A stretch of DNA of 64,000 nt from Enoplolaimus lenunculus (Eukaryota; Nematoda; Enoplea; Enoplida; Thoracostomopsidae). The stretch's first letter is position 1. Each line of letters opens with the position of its first letter. The stretch is from NCBI GenBank assembly GCA_030248215.1, contig JASANG010001772.1, positions 1 to 64,000 of the forward strand, read 5' to 3'. Below, one piece after another: positions 56,260 to 64,000 of this stretch. Below the pieces are notes generated by a model. The model did no database searches. It was not told the DNA's origin and was given only the letters and a program-made list of their open reading frames with translations. A program made the translations under genes and the position numbers.

Positions 56260-56630
56260 CAATGGCTGGTTTCTAAAATCTTACTTAAGTATTTACTTAT
56301 GTTATACTTAAGTAATTACTTAAGTCGCCGACTTAACTAAATACTGAAATTGTCGAGCAAAAACAAATGCCAAATGTCGTCAGCCATTGTCATAACAAGA
56401 AAGTAACTGTTTTGCTTTATGTTGAAGAGGGACCAATATTCTAAAAATTCATTTTGACCATGGTTAGTATGCCTGAAAGGTAAATTTGTAATTAATCAAA
56501 TTTAATCAACGACTTAAGTATTTACTTAACTTAAGTACAGTCTTAAAACCACAAAATGGTTAAGTAGTTATTTAACACGTGCTTAAGTACTAAGTCGTAC
56601 TTAAGTAGGGTTTTGGAAGCCCAGCCATTA
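56260..56630 (+). mobile_element. CAATGGCTGG-type MITE, copy 2
   Basis: Ends caatggctggtttctaaaat and gttttggaagcccagccatt, interior full of cttaagtatttac. Palindrome arm A stops inside this element (about 56,470), so the mirrored part at 58,760-58,965 is incomplete. Confidence 0.65.
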
Positions 56631-58759
56631 GCTGAGAATCTTCTCGGGCTTAAGCGTCAATCTCTTCTAGCTAGTCAGTCATTTTAAACGTCTCCTACCC
56701 GAGAGATTTAGATTCAAATCCGAGCTTGAAACTTGATAACAGTTGAGATAAAATATATTCCTGTAAGATAAGGTAAGTGAAAAAATTTTCAATTACTACG
56801 GCGTAATAACTGTGTGACCTGTAAACAGAGTCGTGCACAGTGCTCCGCAGACCTCCAGTCGGTAGGGGCTCGGCCTTAAAAGGGCCCGGCATGCTAAATT
56901 GAGCATTAAAAACTCAACTGTGATTCAAATGTTAAGTTTTTGGTGCATTTTTGAATGCGAAAACATACGACTCGCGTATCGCTACGCCTGACACGTGAAG
57001 TTGTATTAAATTAGTGTGTATCGCGTGTTCTTGAACCACGTCAACGTTACTCAATATGGTACAAATTTCAAATTTTTTTATTTCAACCACGCATAAACGG
57101 AGCGAGTAGGCGACAACAACTCAGCGACAGTTTATAAATTTTTAGCAATTCACAAAGATACACTCAACAATTGTTCAGTGTTCTGCATCCATCAAAATCA
57201 TTCGTCAACAGAGATCGCTCTTCATAAATTAGAGCTTGAGCGATTACAATTTTTAACAATTTTTCCTGAAGAGATTGCATTCCAGGTAACTGGTATTGTA
57301 GACCATATTCTTTAATGGCTATAGCATCTATTACCAGTTAGCGACAGGTTATCAAATGGACGAACTGTGATATTCTGTCAAGAAATTTTTAACAGCGGCA
57401 GAAAACATCTGCCACTGGTAAAATTTCATTACGGTTGATCTATTGGCCAGTGATAGGTGCTACACAAAGCTGAGAAACGGCTTTATTTTATGTATCGTGC
57501 TCGGAGGTCTAAAAGTCGATGTTTGTCCGTCTGTCCGTCTGACGAGAATCTCTGGAACCGCAGAATTGATTTTGATAACGTTTTTTGTTTTAAAGTTTAT
57601 TATGCTTGGTGTTTAAAATTCTAAGCATTATATTATCTACAGGCTAATTTGAGTTATTAAACGTAAAAGTATGACTTTTTTTACATTATTTTACTAATTA
57701 TTAGTGGTACAAGCGATTCAATTTCAGTACTGAATGCTTTTGGTTGCAAAAAATAGGGCCGGATTAATATTTTGCACCAGAGCTTAAATGGAAATAATTA
57801 ATTCTTTGTCTGAGTTATCGGTTAGCCCACCCTTACCGTCGTTTGCCCAAAAATGCTTGCATTTTGAAACTTTTTGCATATTTGAGCTTCTGATGAAATC
57901 GTTTGATCATTCCATGCTCAAATCTTAATTTTTGTAAAATTCGATTTTTAAGGCCATAAGTTCAGCCTCCTGGTACTCAAAACTTTTATTTTTCCATAAG
58001 TTGGACAAATGATATATCAGTAACTCTTTAGGCAGATGTCTGATTGGGAAACATTTAACAATATTCGTCTTAACTCCGCAACCTGTGTCAAATGGTATAT
58101 AATTTGTATAATTTTTCGACAAAAACATTTCGAGTCCAGTGGAGGAATTTGGGACCTTAAAATTCTAAATTTTAAAAATATAAGTTTTGGCGTGGAATAA
58201 CCGGAGGAAGTCATCAGAACATCAGAAACTTATGAGTGAAGCGAACTAAACGCTGGCGAGAAAACTGAATAAATTCTGACAGTAAAACTACTGTTATACC
58301 TACGGGTTTACTATGCTATTGAGAGTTGTGTACCATAGGGTATTTGCGCATGAATAATGTACATAGCAAGTATGTACGAGCTTCGCTTACACTACGACTG
58401 GTAGTTGCGAGATATTTCACAAATTTTTAAAAATTGCGTAGTTTTTTGTTTGTATCTTTAGTAAAAACTTAAAAATAACTTGGCAAAAGTTGGTTTAATG
58501 CGCCACTTCGGTTAGTTTTTGTTCTGAACAGATATTTTTCAACAAAAGTGCTTTGGACTGAATTCTGGAAAATGTCCCCGAAATTACGATTATAAAAATG
58601 TAATCAAATGCCTATAACCAGTTATTTTTGCTTACACACATTTTTCAAATTAGCTGAGAAACTTAGTGCAGTTAAAGTAAAATATCGAATTTACGACAAT
58701 TGGTCATGCCGAAAAGGTGGCGCCCGGCAGTATCCTAAACCCATGTCTTAGCCTGAGCA
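56471..58759. other. Palindrome spacer
   Basis: 2.3 kb without a mirror copy. 57,480-58,395 is a dispersed repeat related to 43.69-44.47 kb (shared GTCCGTCTGTCCGTCT start and GAGCTTCGCT end). Within it, 57,825-58,020 also resembles 24,405-24,600 (both contain tcgtttgcccaaaa/gcgtttgcccaaaa and aattcgatttttaa/agttcgatttttaa). I see no gene. Confidence 0.5.
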
Positions 58760-61700
58760 TAATCATGGTCAAAATGAATTTTTAGATATTGGTCCCTCTT
58801 CAACATAAAGCAAAACAGTTACTTTTTCTTGTTAATGACGATGGGAGCTGCGACATTTGGCATTTGTTTTTGCTCGACAATTCCAGTATTTAGTTAAGTC
58901 GGCGACTTAAGTATTATTAAGTATACATAAGTAAATATTAGTAGATTTTAGAAACCAGCCATTGTTGAGAATTCTACTGTGTATAGGTACGCAATAATTG
59001 TCAAACACTACACATTTTGCTATATAGTATGTCTTATGCTAGAAAAGAGGTTAAGTATTATAATTATTGAAGTTAAAAATTTGTGCAGATTAAACATTTT
59101 TAGCTAAAATGAAATAAAAAGATTTTATGACTAAATACAACAAGTATAAACAATGGTTGCTAAGTGTGGGGTGCGTTTTGTTTTTGTAGGTGGTTTAGCA
59201 TACGTAAGTATTAACAGATTCAACTTTTGAAAAAATTACTATAAAATTGGAATTCAATTTTGTCACTTAAAAGGCTAATATTCATTTTAAAGAGATATCA
59301 CTAAATGGTCAATCGTTTACCAGTGACAGGTTCAAGATCAATGCGAATATTTCCACACGCCACCATTATTTCCCATAGTGCAATTCCAATCGCGCGTAAA
59401 TCAGCATTTGATTGCATAGAAATCACATTCGCTCGAAACGCAAACGTGCACACTCTCACTCGGCTTACATTTCATTCCGACAACAGCAGTCAAATTTGAA
59501 ATGTAATTATTAATTTCCGATTGAAAATCTACTAACTTTGAAAAAACAAACGTATTTGAACCGAGAAAAGGCAAATACGAGTTCTGAAATTTTTAACGAA
59601 ACGAACAAAACTGCACCATTACATATATTTGAACAATCTGCTGGTCCGCATTTGTCAGATTTTTTATTTCGCTTGCTACTCTCGGTTGCAGAACAGTTTT
59701 ACAGATCGAAATATATAAATACTTATTTTTACACTCGATAATTCTTAATAATTGTGGTTAATATCTGAAAATTTTAGACTTACACGCTAATTAGTATAAT
59801 TATTAACACTGAACGTTGCGGCATCGTTTCGAAATGTTTTAAAGCGTCAAAGCGAGTTTTTCCGATTTTTTCAAAAACGTATTACGTGTCATGTAATATA
59901 CCAGGATGAATTTACCAAAGCGGCATTTTGCAGATTCGAATCCGAACATTAATATTTGTAGGAACCCGAACAGAGACGCCATTAGTTCAAAGTTTACGTC
60001 AACTTTCAATAGTTCAGTGGTTCCGGTGTCTAGATTGGCAAAATAATAAACGCTGGTTCACAGCATATATTTTTTACGTAATCTTTGAAACAAGTAGAAT
60101 TCCAACTAAAACGCCAACCGACAATTGCGTTTGTTTCGGCAAAAAATATAATTAATAAAACCCGACTAAAACTATTTTATCACAGACCTGAAAACATCCA
60201 ACGACTGCGTTTGAACTCGAAGGTGATTTGATTTTTTGAAATGCAATTTCCGATCCGCCACTGTTGAAGATTGTACGTTTTAGCAGTTTTAATCACTGCT
60301 TTGTATCGCTGTCTAATACCACAATGCTGCTTGCTTAAACCGAGAAGTCGCAATGCCTAAAAAAAATACATTTATATTTTACGCGAAACAAATTATATAA
60401 TATTCTTAATCAGAAGAATTTTGACGAGTTCGGGCAGTATACACGAAACCCAGTCAACAGGTTGTGTTTAGCTGGTTGTTCGTTGGTTTGTTCATTTGCA
60501 TACGAACGCCACAACCGTCATATATGAGACAAAACGTAAATCTACTGTATATGCGAAACTGGCAATGTTTCACGCGAGCCACAGTTCTGGAACATCATTT
60601 TACGTCTGTTGGGTGTTTAATCACTAATATAACTTTAGGTACCTTAACTGTGCAGAAGTGACCTTACATTATCTGTTCACGAATTCTGTTTAAATTAGAC
60701 GCTTTTGCGTGTTGTGTCGGTTGTTACTAATTTATTTAACAGGTTCGAGCCCCACCGCATCCGCTCTAAATTTTCGGAAAGGATCTATATGATACTGCTT
60801 AAACTTGTAATTATGTAAATCGCATGTTTTAATGAACGTCTTTTAACCTCTATTTAAAAACTTCATTTGTATATATTCAACATTTTTTGCAGAATTTATT
60901 CATGTATTCTCTTATGAACTGCTGTAGTTTTCTGTGTTTATACGGTAGCACAAAACAAAGCGCACATAAGATATCTGTCAGGGTGTATATAAGGGCGAAT
61001 AGATGGGATATTTCCCTCCTGTAATTTTTGGACAAACAAAAGCACTTTAATAGGCATTACAACTGCCATCTGAATATTGGCCAATGTTACTCTGAAATCT
61101 TACTTAGGTAATTACTTAAGCTACATTTAAATAATATTTAGATCGCTGACTTGACCAAATACTAAGCTGATTGAGCGAAAAAGCAGATGTGTGAGCGATT
61201 GTCATAAGAACAAAGTATAGTTTTGCTTTATATAAGGAGGCATCACTAGTCTACAATCTTAACTAAACCAATGTTTAAATTTTGTCAGTGGCTTTATTTA
61301 GTATTTACTTAACATATGTACGCCTTTAAACCGACAAAACAGATAAGCAATGTTAGGCACTTTAAGTACTAAGCCGTATTTTAGTAGGGTTTCAGACATC
61401 CAACCATGTTGTGAATACGGGGTTGGTAATAAAATTACAATTACCGTTTTATGGTTTTTCTTCTGAATTTTCTCGTACTGTAAATACTCTGCAGCCAAAC
61501 GCCGGAAGTTGTTTGCATGTTTAAATATACATTGCTTCATTCCAATTTCGCTCTCATATACCGGAGCATGAAACAGTTTTCTTTTGTGAATCTGTACAAA
61601 ATACAACATATACAGCTTTGGTGAAAACAACGTATTAGAACGGCAAGCGAAGCACAATTTCAGTGTATATTATAGTTAATATTGAAATGGGTCGACAACG

Positions 61701-64000
61701 AAATATTTAATAGAACAAAAATGTAGAAACTATACATATCTAATTGTTTGCATACATAGCACAGAAGTCAAAATTTGTGACTTTACCATTTGTTTAATGA
61801 AAATTTTACTGACGGTGGTAGAAATTCACCAATCACCTCTGTATCAGCATTTATTATTTCGGTAAAACGCTATAGCGATAATGTGGTCTGGTCAAATACT
61901 GTGTAACTCTATTGGATAAAAACCTGTAAATTAGTTTGAATTTTGTGACATATTTCTTTATCATGGTGGATAGGAAAAGTGTGAAATCCAAAAACGAATA
62001 TTTCTATTTTACACTACAAAACATATACTTTATTAATCGAACTACTGCGTATTGTGTTGAAATTCTAGTGGCAAACATCGTGAAAGAGTGTCATGGTTGA
62101 ACATCATTTCTTGATGTCGAATACAACGTGAAAAAATTGACAACGAAAAGTTCGTATGAAACCAATGTGGTCAAACCAGTTGCATGACGTATTTCGTTGC
62201 ATGTTCGAACCGTTTCTGAAAAATATTCAAGATTACTGTATTGACTCGACTAAGAGGGGGGGGTCCCCATTTCGAGTCCGAATTAATTGATCCATATCCC
62301 TAATAAGATTCCGTAAGCTGATAGAGTCCTTAAATCTAATTAGAGTCCATAAATGTCAATGAACCCAAACTGAGCGCATAAATGACTCCAGGACCAAATA
62401 ATTTGAGTTAGAACCTTAAAAGCGTACTTAAATTTTGAAAGTACATTTCTAAGTACAACCTTGTATTATCGCTCAAGCTACTGACACCAGACAAATAAAC
62501 GTTTAATTCAACGGACAATTGCAGTAGCGGATATATATCAGTAACGAAGGGCGGCGGAGCGTGGGTTAAAAAAAATAACAGTCCGTAACCGAATAACAAG
62601 GGGGGTACCCTCTAGAGGCCAAAATATCAGTCCCCCCTTTTACTCGGGTTACTACAGTAAACGTAAACATAAACGATTTACACGGCACCCCGTGTTCAAA
62701 TAAGGGAACAAAAGCGTTATCAAATGTTCAATTTCCAACTAGTTAAGTCCAAGACGAAAATTTAAATTATGTATGATTTATCGGCGAAAACATAATAACG
62801 GCTAAATTTAGATTAAGAACATACATAAATTAAGTGACTTGTTTCTGCGTATATTAATAGCAGTAAATATGTTCTTAAATACAGCACATTTAATGGCTTC
62901 AGAGTAAGAAATTTGTGTTTTTTAAATTCATATAATAATTTTTGTATATAAAAAAATTCAAGTTAAAAATAATTTAAACACAATTTTATTATTCAATTGG
63001 GTCAACTTAACTTGTGGTTTGAGTCTCACTCAAGCCCCAACTTTTCAAAAAATCTTGAATCCGTCCGTGTGTTCTAACCTTACTGTGCTGGGTTTAGAAT
63101 CCCTCTATGGATTCGTATATCGACTGATCCACTTCCCAGGGGTGACCATAATTTTTTGAATCAATCGCGGATAATGCCAAATTGACCAAGTTGAGCGAGT
63201 CCGACTTGCGACTGTTTCGATTAATAGAAGCATTGATTGCGCCACTGTTCGCGGTTCTGTCTATTGATTGGCCAATTATCTTCAATCCTAAGTTGTATGC
63301 TTGCAAGTTCGATCTTCCTGAACGAGGCTGCAGACACTATCCTTAGCGTAAATCAACACGAGCATTCCGCTAAAGTAACTAGTCAAGCTTTTCAATACTT
63401 CAACCAACGTCAACATATTTTAGTAAAAAACCTCACAAAAAAAAAAAATCAAACAAAAAAAAAGAGGGGAAAAAAAGAAGAAAGAAAAAGCCAGGGAATG
63501 AACAGAAGCTCAATTCAGCCGGGGAAAAAAAACGGACCAGGACAGTTGTTACCAGAGTAAATTAAACGATGTGATTAAAAGGATGTGACATTAGTTTAAC
63601 ATTGAACACAAACTTCAAAATATTCTTTATCAATAAATGTTTCTTCGTTCAGTAATTTCTCTGCATCCGAAATCTGAATCAAATTATAATATATGATGAT
63701 TTGAAAGATGCTAAAACCACCAAACAGTTGCGAGAGAGCGGTGTGGTAAATCCAGAAAAAATTTAAGGAGGGTTCACAGGTCGAGATTCGTGGGACATAC
63801 ACTTAACAAATAATGTACCAACTCAGAGAACTTTTCGATTATATTTTTGGCGAATTTTTTGCATCATACCATTTTCATTCGCAGGCACCCAACACATCCT
63901 ACTGGATTGTCGATGTTCTACCGCAGCTGATCTATATATTATTTGTAGCATACATTGCCTGATTTTTTGCAAGTTACCGATTTTACGCTTAATTTAACCG
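58760..64000 (-). pseudogene. Arm B: inverted partial copy of the FERM exons
   Basis: Reverse-complement copy of 51032-56470. It carries copies of exon 30 (59321-59416), exon 29 (60188-60356), exon 28 (61445-61591), exon 27 (61810-61923), exon 26 (62029-62215), exon 25 (about 63084-63350) and exon 24 (63614-63673). Exon lengths relative to arm A are 96/96, 169/172, 147/150, 114/115, 187/190, shorter, and 60/60. The missing bases are scattered single or double deletions, often in homopolymers, and the exon-30 acceptor AG is lost. So the copy cannot code as read. Either it is a decaying inverted duplicate or the differences are sequencing error on a fold-back artefact. The right end is cut by the window. 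Confidence 0.8.
58760..64000 (-). repeat. Palindrome arm B
   Basis: Mirror of arm A, read on the opposite strand and continuing to the window edge. A block at about 63,420-63,540 is replaced by A-rich low-complexity sequence where arm A has ordinary sequence, and 63,340-63,400 is also reworked. Confidence 0.85.
62228..62660 (+). mobile_element. TA-flanked MITE, copy 5 (mirror of copy 4 in arm B)
   Basis: Same insertion as in arm A, seen in reverse complement, with a few small losses. Its presence at the mirrored position shows that the MITE inserted before the arms were duplicated. Confidence 0.75.

Larger units (their letters stand above)
51032..56470 (+). repeat. Palindrome arm A
   Basis: Arm A of the giant inverted repeat, starting near ccggttaaattaagcg and ending near ccatggttagtatgcctg. 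It contains exons 24-30, a TA-flanked MITE (52483) and two CAATGGCTGG-type MITEs (53760, 56260), all mirrored in arm B. Similarity is high in introns as well as exons, so the duplication is recent or artificial. Confidence 0.85.

Noticed and set aside
1-64000. Retroviral/LTR, Polinton or LINE coding regions
   Set aside because: I saw no protease, reverse transcriptase, integrase, capsid or polymerase B signature in any frame, and no long direct terminal repeats. All mobile elements recognised are short and non-coding.

Overview
The window looks like AT-rich, repeat-dense animal DNA, probably from a nematode. The main clue is TTAGGC, the canonical nematode telomere repeat, which recurs inside the window as interstitial arrays. 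Coding sequence is cut into many short exons with GT-AG borders, and introns reach 10 kb. I see no rRNA, CRISPR array, bacterial operon or recognisable retroviral/LTR element.

One large host gene on the + strand spans most of the window, about 5.6 to 55.9 kb. I built it by hand from roughly 30 exons. Most borders agree in reading phase; the exceptions are marked. The model codes for about 2,250 residues: an N-terminal ankyrin region (exons 1-3), a helical armadillo/HEAT-like region (exons 11-14), long Ser/Thr/Asn/Gln-rich linkers (exons 16-21), and a C-terminal FERM module (exons 22-30). The F2/F3 lobes of that module resemble talin and KRIT1. I cannot match this ANK-ARM-linker-FERM order to a named family.

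The introns hold many short non-autonomous elements: (i) a TIR element whose interior is made of TTAGGC repeats (11.3, 14.6, 23.4 and 44.8 kb), and a second, unrelated TIR family that also carries TTAGGC repeats (42.8 kb); (ii) a 430-bp TA-flanked MITE (35.0, 35.6, 47.5, 52.5 and 62.2 kb), one copy split by a tRNA-derived dimer; (iii) at least six other MITE families; (iv) paired arrays of short degenerate motifs in opposite orientation, resembling ends of foldback transposons (16.7/18.7 kb and 26.0/29.8 kb); (v) an 85-bp minisatellite of 8 units (38.6-39.3 kb); and (vi) two inverted-repeat structures (3.9-5.1 kb and 28.8-29.7 kb).

From about 51.0 kb to the end, the window is a giant palindrome: 51.03-56.47 kb recurs in reverse complement at 58.76-64.0 kb around a 2.3-kb spacer. 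Arm B repeats the FERM exons with scattered small deletions. It is either a real inverted duplication whose copy is decaying or a read/assembly fold-back artefact; I lean to the latter.

Two minor minus-strand candidates are a short reading frame with a PAM2-like motif (27.2 kb) and a hydrophobic frame (50.7 kb).
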